From Lachnospiraceae bacterium (GTDB lineage Bacteria > Bacillota > Clostridia > Lachnospirales > Lachnospiraceae), in assembly GCA_017397645.1 (NCBI GenBank), contig JAFQIE010000046.1, positions 1-47,214 of the forward strand: a stretch of 47,214 nucleotides of DNA, in the 5' to 3' direction. The notes under the pieces are model-generated. The model saw only the letters and a list, made by a program, of their open reading frames with translations, did not search any database and had not been told where the DNA came from. This document shows positions 8,222 to 16,588 of the stretch, one piece after another (position 1 is the first letter of the stretch; every line of letters starts with the position of its first letter). A program made the position numbers and the translations under genes.

Positions 8222-9307
8222 ATGGTGGAGAAAAGAAATAGTGTTACCATTCTTGTGGTGGGTGTTGTATTTGCCTTGCTATGTGTACTTGTTTGGTGTA
8301 CGCCGGATGCCACTCATTCCGTCTCCGAGAGACGGAAACTCAAACAAATGCCGGACTTTTCCGTAGAGACGGTGTTGAGCGGAAAATTCATGAGTGAATT
8401 TGAGTCCTACTCACTGGACCAGTTTCCTTTTCGGGATGTTTTCCGAAGTCTGAAGGCGATTAGCACAATGAAATCCGACAATAACGATATCTATATGGTG
8501 GATGGCGTGATTAATTCCATGGAGTATCCCTTAAATGAGGATAAGTTAGCGTATGCAGCAGGGAAATTCCTTAACGCCTATGAGATGCTTTTGAAAGATG
8601 CCGGGTGCGAACTATATTTTTCCATCATTCCGGACAAGAATTATTTCTACGCTGCAGAAAATGGGTATTTGTCCATCGATTATGATAAGATGGTAAAAAC
8701 TTTACAGGAACAAACGAACCATATGACATATATTGATATCTTTCCCTTTTTACAGGGGACGGATTATTATCGGACGGATTCCCATTGGAAGCAGGAATGT
8801 ATTTGGCCTGTGGCGGAGGAATTATTGACTAAGATGGGAAAGTCTGTACAGGGTACCTATGATGTTAAGAGGGCAGAGGGGGATTTCTACGGGGTGTATT
8901 ATGGACAGGCAGCGTTACCCCTTGCACCGGATGAACTCCATTATTTGACGAATGAGGTCATCGCGTCATTTGAAGTTTTTGATCATGAGAATAACAAGCA
9001 AATCCCTGTATACGATGAGGCGAAGATGGGAGAGGATGATCCCTACGAATTGTTTTTGGGTGGGCCATTGTCTTTAGTCACTGTGGAGAACCCTACAAAA
9101 TCTGACGATAGCCATTTGGTGGTGTTTAGGGATTCCTTTGGTAGTAGCCTAGTGCCTCTGTTGGCCCAAGGGTATGCCAAGACGACGCTCATAGATATCC
9201 GGTATATCCAGCCTGCAATGTTGAAGAATTTAGTGGACTTTACCGGTGCAGATGTGTTATTTATTTATAGTAGTATGGTGTTAAATCACAGTGAGACGAT
9301 AAAGTAG
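8222..9307 (+). CDS. DHHW family protein, AlgJ/AlgX-like partner of the MBOAT acyltransferase
   Basis: The 361-residue protein has one N-terminal membrane anchor (about 8-26) and an extracellular SGNH-like domain. The motif TDSHW gives D186 and H188, and a later RDSFGSSL supplies the expected serine. In AlgJ and AlgX these residues form the Ser-His-Asp triad that transfers acetyl groups. The gene begins 11 bases after the MBOAT gene with GAGAGGAGACGC upstream, so the two are almost certainly co-transcribed. Together they should O-acetylate a surface polymer whose identity is not shown here. Confidence 0.85.
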   Translation: MVEKRNSVTILVVGVVFALLCVLVWCTPDATHSVSERRKLKQMPDFSVETVLSGKFMSEFESYSLDQFPFRDVFRSLKAISTMKSDNNDIYMVDGVINSMEYPLNEDKLAYAAGKFLNAYEMLLKDAGCELYFSIIPDKNYFYAAENGYLSIDYDKMVKTLQEQTNHMTYIDIFPFLQGTDYYRTDSHWKQECIWPVAEELLTKMGKSVQGTYDVKRAEGDFYGVYYGQAALPLAPDELHYLTNEVIASFEVFDHENNKQIPVYDEAKMGEDDPYELFLGGPLSLVTVENPTKSDDSHLVVFRDSFGSSLVPLLAQGYAKTTLIDIRYIQPAMLKNLVDFTGADVLFIYSSMVLNHSETIK

Positions 9308-9390
9308 TAAGAAGTGTCATGGTGCGCTCCGGAAGGAAAGCAATGGGAAAAGTGTTGCACGTAATGAATTGGCAGAAAGGGAAAGTATAA

Positions 9391-10995
9391 GTGACGAAAA
9401 AAAGATTTTATCTTGGAATCATAATAATAGCTATTCTTCATATCGCACTTTGCTTGTTCTTTGGAAGCAAAAAGGCAGGATTTCATGAAGACGAATACTA
9501 TACCTATTGGTCTGTGTCCTGCGAGGATGTCACCCCTGCCAATTTCACCTGGCACACAGGGCACGAATTGCAGCAGCGATTTTTGGTGCAACCGGGGGAG
9601 CAGTTTTCCTACGATATGGTAGTCAAGAACCAAGCGGCTGATGTGCATCCGCCCTTGTATTACATGGTGTTACATACTTTTATGTCCCTGTTTGCGGGAA
9701 GATTTTACAAGTGGTTTGGGATATTGCTGAACCTTGGTTTCTCATTGATTACGCTTTTGGGCGTAGTGGCGGTATTCTATCATTTGGCGGGACGGCAAGG
9801 TTTTGCCCTGCTTTGTGGGTTGACTTACGCGTTATCGCCTTCTGCCATCAGTGGGGTAATGTTGACTAGAATGTATGCCATGTCCACCATGTGGACGGTT
9901 CTGTATGCACTGGTATTCGTGTTGTTAATGAAGGAATTAGAGTGTGGCAAGAAGCGATTTGCACTACTTACCGTATGTGGCGCGACGATTTGTTATGCTA
10001 CCTTTTTGACCCATTATTTTTCTTTGCTGGTACCTTTTTTCCTAACTTTGTTTTATTGTATTTATGTTTGTGTCCGCAGAAAAGGGTTTGTGCGGATGCT
10101 CCTTTATGGTATCAGCATGATGGTAGCGATTGGACTGGGCATCCTCAGTTATCCGGTGAGTCTGCTGCATATCTTTGCCGACTATCGTGGAGAGGGTGCC
10201 ATAGAGGGGCTGCTTGGAGCATCCTGGCAGGTGGTATCTATGTTTGGCGGATATATTAATAATCGCGTGTTTGCCGGGATGATGGTTCCTTGTTTGATTG
10301 TGTTTGCAGTGGCGCTGGTGTATCTGGTCATCAAAAGGGTTCAAGTATACAAATTGATTACGCTTACGATTACTTGTGGGCTTTCCTTCTTGTTCTTGTG
10401 CCAGGTGGCACTGCGGGTGGGAGAGGACGCCTGTCGGTATTTCTATCCCGTGATGGCGTTGATTATCCCACTGATGGCATATGTGATTGTTATGGCGGTT
10501 TGCACTTTGGCGGGACAGATTTATTGCAAAGATGTGGTGCAGCCAGATGACAAATCCAATGTTTGTAGAGTGAAAACAGCGAAAGAGTGGGTTCAATGTG
10601 GATTTGCTGTGTTGTTGGTGTGTGTTGTGTTGCTTCCCTACATTCTGGGTCTTAGCACCGGTAAAGTGGCATTCCTGTATCAGGACGACGCAGCGAAGGT
10701 GGCTTTTTCACAAGAACACAAAGAGTATCCTCTGATTATGGTATATTCTCAAGACAAGAGGTATCGCGCATGGTATGTGGACAACCAATTGTGGCCCTAT
10801 GACAAGATTCTGTATATGGAGTATCAGTATAAAGATCTGCTGGATGACAAGACCTTGTCGGAAGCAGAAAAGATTGTGGTCTACATGGATGCACCGGTGG
10901 ATTTGCTGGATACTTTGATTGCAAATAACCCGAAGTTGTCGAAATACACCTTGGTTCGTCACGATCCTTATTTCTATGTGTATTTGGTGGAGTAA
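9391..10995 (+). CDS. GT39-like polytopic glycosyltransferase
   Basis: The 534-residue protein has many membrane spans. Its first extracytoplasmic loop carries GFHEDEYYTYW (acidic pair D34-E35), and AADVHPPLYYMVLH follows near residues 83-96. This layout is typical of lipid-phosphate-sugar-dependent GT-C enzymes such as the PMT/ArnT group, which use an acidic residue in that loop for catalysis. It starts with GTG preceded by AGAAAGGGAAAG. An 83-base gap follows the DHHW gene, so it likely belongs to the same surface-glycan set. Donor and acceptor are unknown. Confidence 0.75.
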   Translation: MTKKRFYLGIIIIAILHIALCLFFGSKKAGFHEDEYYTYWSVSCEDVTPANFTWHTGHELQQRFLVQPGEQFSYDMVVKNQAADVHPPLYYMVLHTFMSLFAGRFYKWFGILLNLGFSLITLLGVVAVFYHLAGRQGFALLCGLTYALSPSAISGVMLTRMYAMSTMWTVLYALVFVLLMKELECGKKRFALLTVCGATICYATFLTHYFSLLVPFFLTLFYCIYVCVRRKGFVRMLLYGISMMVAIGLGILSYPVSLLHIFADYRGEGAIEGLLGASWQVVSMFGGYINNRVFAGMMVPCLIVFAVALVYLVIKRVQVYKLITLTITCGLSFLFLCQVALRVGEDACRYFYPVMALIIPLMAYVIVMAVCTLAGQIYCKDVVQPDDKSNVCRVKTAKEWVQCGFAVLLVCVVLLPYILGLSTGKVAFLYQDDAAKVAFSQEHKEYPLIMVYSQDKRYRAWYVDNQLWPYDKILYMEYQYKDLLDDKTLSEAEKIVVYMDAPVDLLDTLIANNPKLSKYTLVRHDPYFYVYLVE

Positions 10996-11035
10996 TTTTA
11001 TTACCTACGATTGCTAACATTTTATGAATTTTATC

Positions 11036-11064
11036 TTGACTTTTTCCTGCCGATAAGGTAATAT
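11036..11064 (+). promoter_or_regulatory. promoter for tRNA-Leu
   Basis: TTGACT (11036-11041) and TAATAT (11059-11064) are spaced by 17 bases and end 11 bases before the mature tRNA. Confidence 0.75.
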
Positions 11065-11075
11065 CTATTTTGTTC

Positions 11076-11159
11076 GCAGGAATGGCGGAATTGGCAGACG
11101 CGCACGGTTCAGGTCCGTGTGGTAGCAATACCATGAGAGTTCAAGTCTCTTTTCCTGCA
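11076..11159 (+). tRNA. tRNA-Leu (anticodon CAG)
   Basis: The acceptor stem GCAGGAA (11076-11082) pairs fully with TTCCTGC (11152-11158), and the discriminator is A at 11159. The anticodon arm is 11103-11119 with loop TTCAGGT and anticodon CAG at 11110-11112. A long variable arm (TGGTAGCAATACCA) marks it as a class II tRNA, and the T-arm contains GTTCAAGTC. CCA is not encoded. It reads CUG leucine codons. Confidence 0.96.
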
Positions 11160-11163
11160 TATT

Positions 11164-11192
11164 AAAAGCTCTGAGATTTCGGGGCTTTTTTT
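11164..11192 (+). terminator. intrinsic terminator after tRNA-Leu
   Basis: AAGCTCTG (11166-11173) pairs with CGGGGCTT (11180-11187), including two G-T pairs. A T-run at 11186-11192 follows. Confidence 0.85.
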
Positions 11193-11297
11193 ATTTGTTG
11201 TTTGAAAGGTGGTATAAATGCGCATCGAACAATGTCATAAGATGATTTGGTTTCTACTGATTTTGCCCGGGCACGGCTGAAATCACACTTGTTTCAT

Positions 11298-11590
11298 TTT
11301 GAGCTGTATATAAATTTCCGTGTCGCGGTTGAAAAAAATGTTTTCATCTATTAAACCGTACTGGTTGATATAAATTGCGGTTTATATTATACAATACCAA
11401 GATTCAACCGCATACTAGTTTGTAAGTATACCGCTTGAAACCGGATTTGTATAAATTCAACCGTAAAACGCCCCTAAAACGTACCGCTTAAATTGATATT
11501 CAAAGAAACTCGACCGCAACGAGGCCCCAAAGCGTACCGCTCGAATTTGAGTTTGGCGGAATTCAGCCCGAAAAGTTAAAATACCATCTT
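11298..11590. repeat. degenerate tandem array with a 53-base period
   Basis: TTCAACCG-like segments start at 11351, 11403, 11456, 11509 and 11562, and TACCGCTTGAA-like segments at 11429, 11482 and 11535. Both series step by 53 bases, except a 52-base first step. Three full units (11403-11561) are clear, with a looser one before (11351) and a partial one after (11562). A more diverged unit may begin near 11298. Units differ at many positions, so this is an old array rather than a recent duplication. It fills the gene-free stretch between tRNA-Leu and dgt. No reading frame crosses it. Confidence 0.75.
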
Positions 11591-11716
11591 TATCATCACA
11601 TAATAAAAAGGAAAATGTCTTTTCATGCAGAATATAATAAGTAGGATGTAAAAATCGGCGAAATTATGCACAAGAGTCGATGGATTCGTAGGACAAGCCG
11701 CGCAAAAGGTGGCAGA

Positions 11717-12733
11717 ATGCGAGGGAATATGATTATCAGAGAACGATTGGAGCAATGGGAGCAGGATCACCTAAGTCCTTATGCAACCTTAAGCGTGAAT
11801 TCCAAAGGAAGAGCAAAAGAGGAAGAACAGTGCGATATCAGACCTGTGTTCCAAAGGGATAGAGATAGGATTATACACTGTAAAGCTTTCCGTAGATTGA
11901 AGGATAAGACGCAGGTGTTTTTGGTGCCCGAGGGGGATCATTACCGCACACGATTGACCCATACGCTGGAGGTGGCACAGACCGCCAGAACCATTGCGAA
12001 AGCACTGCAACTGAATGAAGAATTGGCTGAGGCCATTGCCCTGGGCCATGATTTGGGGCATACACCGTTTGGACATGCCGGAGAAAGAGCCTTAAATAGA
12101 ATCTGCCCTTTGGGTTTTGAACATAGCCAGCAAAGCGTCCGTACCGTGGAACGTCTGGAAAAACGCGGACAGGGCCTGAATCTGACGGTGGAAGTAAGGG
12201 ATGGTATTATGAATCACCAAACTTCCGGGGAACCCTTTACTTTGGAAGGTAAAATTGTCCGTATTTCCGATAAGATTGCGTATATCCACCACGATATGGA
12301 CGACGCAGTAAGAGGAGGCATTTTGAAGGAAGAGGATGTTCCCATGGCAATCCGTCAGGTCATCGGAAGTTCCACCGGAGAGAGATTGGACCACTTTATC
12401 CATGATGTGGTGACCACCAGTATGGGACAAGATGACATCCTTATGTCACCGACCGTGGGAAAAGCCATGAAAGATATGCGGGAATTTATGTTTGAAAATG
12501 TATACCTAAATCCCGTGGTAAAACAGGAAGAAAGCAAGGCTGAGATGCTGATGGAGACTCTGTACCAGCACTATATGCAGAATATCGATGATCTTCCGGA
12601 GGAATACCTATGGCTGATGACACAGGGCGACGCCAAGGAACAGGTGGTGTGTGATTATGTGGGAGCCATGACGGATCGGTTCGCCATTGCCAAATATGAG
12701 GAATTATTCATACCCAAGTCCTGGTCGGTATAA
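11717..12733 (+). CDS. dgt: dGTP triphosphohydrolase (HD domain)
   Basis: The 338-residue protein hydrolyses dGTP, and in relatives other dNTPs, to the nucleoside and triphosphate. Visible HD-domain metal ligands are the His in RLTHTLEV, the His-Asp pair in GHDLGHTPFGHAGER and the Asp in ISDKIAYIHHD. QCDIRPVFQRDRDRI is a family signature near the N-terminus. ATG 11717 has AAGGTGG upstream, ATG 11729 is a close alternative, and an in-frame ATG at 11666 has no ribosome binding site. It precedes dnaG and rpoD, an order common in Clostridia, and likely shares their transcript. Confidence 0.92.
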   Translation: MRGNMIIRERLEQWEQDHLSPYATLSVNSKGRAKEEEQCDIRPVFQRDRDRIIHCKAFRRLKDKTQVFLVPEGDHYRTRLTHTLEVAQTARTIAKALQLNEELAEAIALGHDLGHTPFGHAGERALNRICPLGFEHSQQSVRTVERLEKRGQGLNLTVEVRDGIMNHQTSGEPFTLEGKIVRISDKIAYIHHDMDDAVRGGILKEEDVPMAIRQVIGSSTGERLDHFIHDVVTTSMGQDDILMSPTVGKAMKDMREFMFENVYLNPVVKQEESKAEMLMETLYQHYMQNIDDLPEEYLWLMTQGDAKEQVVCDYVGAMTDRFAIAKYEELFIPKSWSV

Positions 12734-12786
12734 GGGTATTCGAATGATACAGATAGTTTTTATATGATTATGATAGAGAGGTAGAG

Positions 12787-14559
12787 ATGTACTACTCAGA
12801 TGAATTAGTAGAGGAAATCAGATCCAGAAGTGATATCGTGGATGTAGTTTCCGGATATGTGAAATTGCAGAAAAAAGGTGCCAATCATTGGGGATGTTGT
12901 CCTTTTCACAATGAGAAAACGCCTTCCTTTGCAGTCAACGGCAACAAGCAGATGTATCATTGTTTCGGCTGTGGCGCAGGGGGCAATGTTTACACCTTCA
13001 TAATGAATTACGAGAATCACACCTTCCCGGAGGCAGTGAAAATGTTGGCTGACAGGGCAGGAGTACAGATTCCGGAGCCGGAAATCAGTGAAGAGGCCAA
13101 AAAGCGGGAGAGCAGAAAGACCCGTCTATTGGAAGTCAATAAGGAAGCGGCGAAGTTCTTTTATTATCAGCTTCGCTCCACCAGAGGAGAAATTGGACAG
13201 CAGTATTTTAAGAGAAGAATGCTGACAGAGGAGACCATGGGCAAGTTTGGACTGGGATACGCCGGAAAGAACGGTGCGGAACTGGTTCAATACTTACGAA
13301 AAAAAGGGTTCGAAGATGATATCATTAAGGATGCGGGACTGGCAAGTCACTCCGAAAAGTACGGTCTGACCAGTCAATTTTGGAACCGGGTGATGTTCCC
13401 CATTCAGGATAGCAATCACCGTGTCATCGGGTTTGGCGGACGCGTGCTTGGAAACGGAGAGCCTAAGTACTTAAACTCCCCGGAGACCCCCGTGTTTGAT
13501 AAACGCAGGAACCTGTACGGTCTGAATTTTGCAAGGACCAGTCGCAGCGGGAACATCATACTTTGCGAGGGGTACATGGATGTAATTGCCATGCATCAGG
13601 CCGGATTTACACAGGCTGTGGCATCTTTAGGTACAGCATTCACTCCAGAACAAGCGAATATTCTCAGACGATATACGGATAGCGTACTGATTGCCTATGA
13701 CAGTGACGGCGCGGGTACAAAGGCTGCATTAAGAGCAGTGGGTATCCTAAGAGACGCAGGTCTTTCCGCTAAGGTCATCAATATGAGTCCACACAAGGAC
13801 CCGGATGAATTTATGAAGGCGGAAGGGAAAGAAGCATTCGAAGAGAGAATCAGGAACGCGGAGAATAGTTTCTTTTTTGAGATTCGCATTATGGAGCGGG
13901 ATTACGACATGAAGGACCCCGAGGAGAAGACCAAGTTCCATCAGAGAATTGCGCGTAAGCTATGCGAGTTTTCGGAGGATGTGGAGCGGGATAATTACCT
14001 GCAAGCCGTAGCTCAGAAGTACTTTATCGGTATTGAAAACCTGCGCAAACTGGTCATGAAGGAGGCAGGCAAAATCGGATTGGCTAAGCCCGTAGAACAG
14101 CCCCGAAGCCTTACCAAAAACAAGAATACCAAAGAAGATAACACTAAGAGAGACCAAAGACTCTTGATTACCTGGATAACGGATCAACCCGATTTGTACG
14201 GTAAGATAAAAAAATATATCACCCCCAAAGATTTTACAGAAGATTTATATCGTACAGTAGTGGAACGGCTATTTGCGGATTTGGAACAGAACGTGTTTAA
14301 TCCGGCGGGTATCATCAGTATGTTTGAAGACCCGAAGGAACAAGAGGAAGCAGCAAGTTTGTTTAGCACTACGCTTCCGGAGTTGGAAACGGTGGCAGAG
14401 AAAGAAAAAGCATTCCGTGATATTTTGCTTTCGGTCAAAAAGAACAGCTATGAGTACTATGTTACGAAAATGGGAAGTGAAATGGATGCCCTAACGCAGG
14501 TGGTTGCAGGCAAGAAAGCACTGGAAGAACTGGCGAAAACGCATATTTCTTTAGAATAA
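12787..14559 (+). CDS. dnaG: DNA primase
   Basis: The 590-residue primase makes RNA primers for the replication fork. Domains in order: a CHC2 zinc-binding domain with C38, H41, C59 and C62; a catalytic core with Toprim motifs (E261 in LCEGYMDV, D305 and D307 in AYDSDGAG); and a C-terminal helicase-interaction region from about 430. The length is normal for the family. The ATG follows AGAGAGGTAGAG. It sits 53 bases after dgt and 60 bases before rpoD, the classic macromolecular synthesis operon arrangement that links replication and transcription initiation. Confidence 0.97.
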   Translation: MYYSDELVEEIRSRSDIVDVVSGYVKLQKKGANHWGCCPFHNEKTPSFAVNGNKQMYHCFGCGAGGNVYTFIMNYENHTFPEAVKMLADRAGVQIPEPEISEEAKKRESRKTRLLEVNKEAAKFFYYQLRSTRGEIGQQYFKRRMLTEETMGKFGLGYAGKNGAELVQYLRKKGFEDDIIKDAGLASHSEKYGLTSQFWNRVMFPIQDSNHRVIGFGGRVLGNGEPKYLNSPETPVFDKRRNLYGLNFARTSRSGNIILCEGYMDVIAMHQAGFTQAVASLGTAFTPEQANILRRYTDSVLIAYDSDGAGTKAALRAVGILRDAGLSAKVINMSPHKDPDEFMKAEGKEAFEERIRNAENSFFFEIRIMERDYDMKDPEEKTKFHQRIARKLCEFSEDVERDNYLQAVAQKYFIGIENLRKLVMKEAGKIGLAKPVEQPRSLTKNKNTKEDNTKRDQRLLITWITDQPDLYGKIKKYITPKDFTEDLYRTVVERLFADLEQNVFNPAGIISMFEDPKEQEEAASLFSTTLPELETVAEKEKAFRDILLSVKKNSYEYYVTKMGSEMDALTQVVAGKKALEELAKTHISLE

Positions 14560-14619
14560 GGTGATATTAAAACAGACAAGATAAGGGAAGTATTCCCGCA
14601 GGAAGGATGGAAAATTACA

Positions 14620-15729
14620 ATGGATGAAAACATGATGGCGAAATTTCAAGAAAAAGTGAAAGCACTTCTCGCTATGGCGAAAAAGAAGAAAAACGTGTTG
14701 GAGTACACGGAAATCAGCGATTTTTTTGCGGATATGCCCTTAGAAGAAGAGCAATTCGAGAAAATCATGGAGATGCTGGAGCAGAACGGTGTAGACGTTT
14801 TACGCATTACAGAGGCTGATGAAGTGGACGAAGAGTTCGTTCCTTCGGAAGAAGATGATGTGGATATGGAGAACCTGGATTTGACCATTCCGGATGGTAT
14901 CAGTATTGAAGACCCGGTTCGTATGTATCTAAAGGAAATCGGTAAAGTTCCCCTGCTATCCGCAGAGGAGGAAATCGAACTTGCCCAGAGAATGGAGCAG
15001 GGCGATCAGGAAGCTAGAAAACGCTTGGCTGAGGCAAACTTGCGTCTGGTGGTCAGCATAGCAAAAAGATATGTGGGCCGCGGCATGTTGTTCCTGGATT
15101 TGATTCAGGAAGGAAACTTAGGTCTGATCAAAGCAGTAGAAAAATTCGATTATCGCAAAGGTTACAAATTTTCTACCTATGCTACCTGGTGGATCCGCCA
15201 GGCAATCACCAGAGCCATTGCAGATCAGGCGAGAACCATCCGTATTCCGGTGCATATGGTGGAAACCATCAATAAACTGATTCGTGTCAGCAGACAGCTT
15301 TTGCAGAAGTTGGGTAGAGAGCCGTCCCCTGAAGAAATTGCAGAAGAGATGGGTATGCCCCCTGAGCGTGTGCGCGAGATTTTGAAAATCAGTCAGGAGC
15401 CTGTTTCCATGGAGACCCCCATCGGTGAAGAGGAAGATAGCCATTTGGGTGATTTTATTGAGGATGACAATGTGCCTGCACCTGCAGAGGCAGCAGCATT
15501 TGTGCTTTTGAAGGAACAGCTGGTGGAGGTACTGGGCACCCTTACCGACAGAGAGCAGAAGGTACTCCGACTCCGTTTTGGTTTGGATGACGGACGTGCC
15601 CGCACCTTGGAAGAAGTGGGTAAGGAATTCAACGTTACACGTGAGCGTATCCGTCAGATTGAGGCTAAGGCTTTAAGAAAACTGCGTCATCCCAGCCGTA
15701 GTAGAAAATTGAAAGATTTCCTTGATTAA
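14620..15729 (+). CDS. rpoD: RNA polymerase primary sigma factor (sigma-70/SigA)
   Basis: The 369-residue primary sigma factor has a short region 1.1 and the region 1.2 segment [11 protein letters not shown]. Region 2 follows with [11 protein letters not shown] and [17 protein letters not shown] (the -10 recognition helix). Region 3 comes next, and region 4.2 ends in [20 protein letters not shown] (the -35 helix-turn-helix). Its length matches other clostridial SigA proteins. The near-consensus TTGACA/TATAAT boxes across this window fit its recognition specificity. Start ATG 14620 follows AGGAAGGATGGA. Confidence 0.97.
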   Translation: MDENMMAKFQEKVKALLAMAKKKKNVLEYTEISDFFADMPLEEEQFEKIMEMLEQNGVDVLRITEADEVDEEFVPSEEDDVDMENLDLTIPDGISIEDPVRMYLKEIGKVPLLSAEEEIELAQRMEQGDQEARKRLAEANLRLVVSIAKRYVGRGMLFLDLIQEGNLGLIKAVEKFDYRKGYKFSTYATWWIRQAITRAIADQARTIRIPVHMVETINKLIRVSRQLLQKLGREPSPEEIAEEMGMPPERVREILKISQEPVSMETPIGEEEDSHLGDFIEDDNVPAPAEAAAFVLLKEQLVEVLGTLTDREQKVLRLRFGLDDGRARTLEEVGKEFNVTRERIRQIEAKALRKLRHPSRSRKLKDFLD

Positions 15730-15769
15730 TCATCCGATTTACTATGAAAACTAAGGAGAATAAGTGTGA

Positions 15770-16549
15770 ATGAAAGCAGATAATGTAGTGTTGACGAAAA
15801 GATTAAAAATGATAGCAGATATGATTACTATGGGCAATCGCCTGGTGGATGTGGGCTGCGACCACGGCTATCTGCCTCTATATGTGCTGCAGCAAGGGAT
15901 TAGTCCGTCTGCTATCGCCATGGACATAAATAAAGGACCCTTAGATGCTGCGCGCAAAAATGTAGAAGAAGCCGGTTTGTCTGAGAGCATTCAGCTGCGC
16001 CTTTCCGATGGACTAAAGGAATATCAGCCGGGAGAAGGTGATACATTGGTGTGCGCCGGTATGGGTGGCCCTTTGATGGAAAAGATTCTTACAGAGAGTT
16101 TTGATAAAGTCATAGGGCTAAAGGAATTGATTTTACAACCACAATCTGAGATTTCTCAGTTCAGACAGTTCTTACGGCGCAATGGACTGCGTATTGTAGA
16201 AGAAGATGCGGTGGAAGAAGATGGAAAGTTTTATACTGCTATGAAAGTGATAATGGGTGCCGGTTTAGAAGGTGAGCAGTCTTCCGGCGAATTTATGAAT
16301 GCCCGGGAATCCAATTTGGAAGAGGAAGCCGGACAGCAGAAGTTATTTGATACTTACGGAGAGTATTTACTGAAAAGCAAGCATCCTGTATTGAAGGAGT
16401 ATTTGGACTTACAGCTGAACAATCTAAAGCAGATTGAAGGAAGTTTAGAACTACAGGATTCAGAGAAGGCACTTTCCCGTCTCCCTGAAATCCGGGAAGA
16501 GATTGCATTGGTTGAGAGTGCGTTGTCCTATATTGCATTTGATGTATAG
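15770..16549 (+). CDS. trmK: tRNA (adenine22-N1)-methyltransferase
   Basis: The 259-residue SAM-dependent enzyme methylates N1 of A22 in tRNA. The Rossmann motif LVDVGCDHGYLPL (25-37) and the AGMGG segment near 100 are characteristic of the TrmK/YqfN family. Its place directly after rpoD (40-base gap) is conserved in Firmicutes. A predicted coiled C-terminal part extends from about 190. AAGGAGAATAAGTGTGA precedes the ATG. Confidence 0.92.
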   Translation: MKADNVVLTKRLKMIADMITMGNRLVDVGCDHGYLPLYVLQQGISPSAIAMDINKGPLDAARKNVEEAGLSESIQLRLSDGLKEYQPGEGDTLVCAGMGGPLMEKILTESFDKVIGLKELILQPQSEISQFRQFLRRNGLRIVEEDAVEEDGKFYTAMKVIMGAGLEGEQSSGEFMNARESNLEEEAGQQKLFDTYGEYLLKSKHPVLKEYLDLQLNNLKQIEGSLELQDSEKALSRLPEIREEIALVESALSYIAFDV

Positions 16550-16588
16550 TATAAAGGATTAAAAGTATCAAGAAAGGATGGCACCACG

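Noticed and set aside
11298-11590. CRISPR-like array
   Set aside because: The period is regular, but there is no constant repeat plus unique spacer pattern; similarity is spread unevenly across the whole 53-base unit and units are strongly diverged. No cas genes are present.
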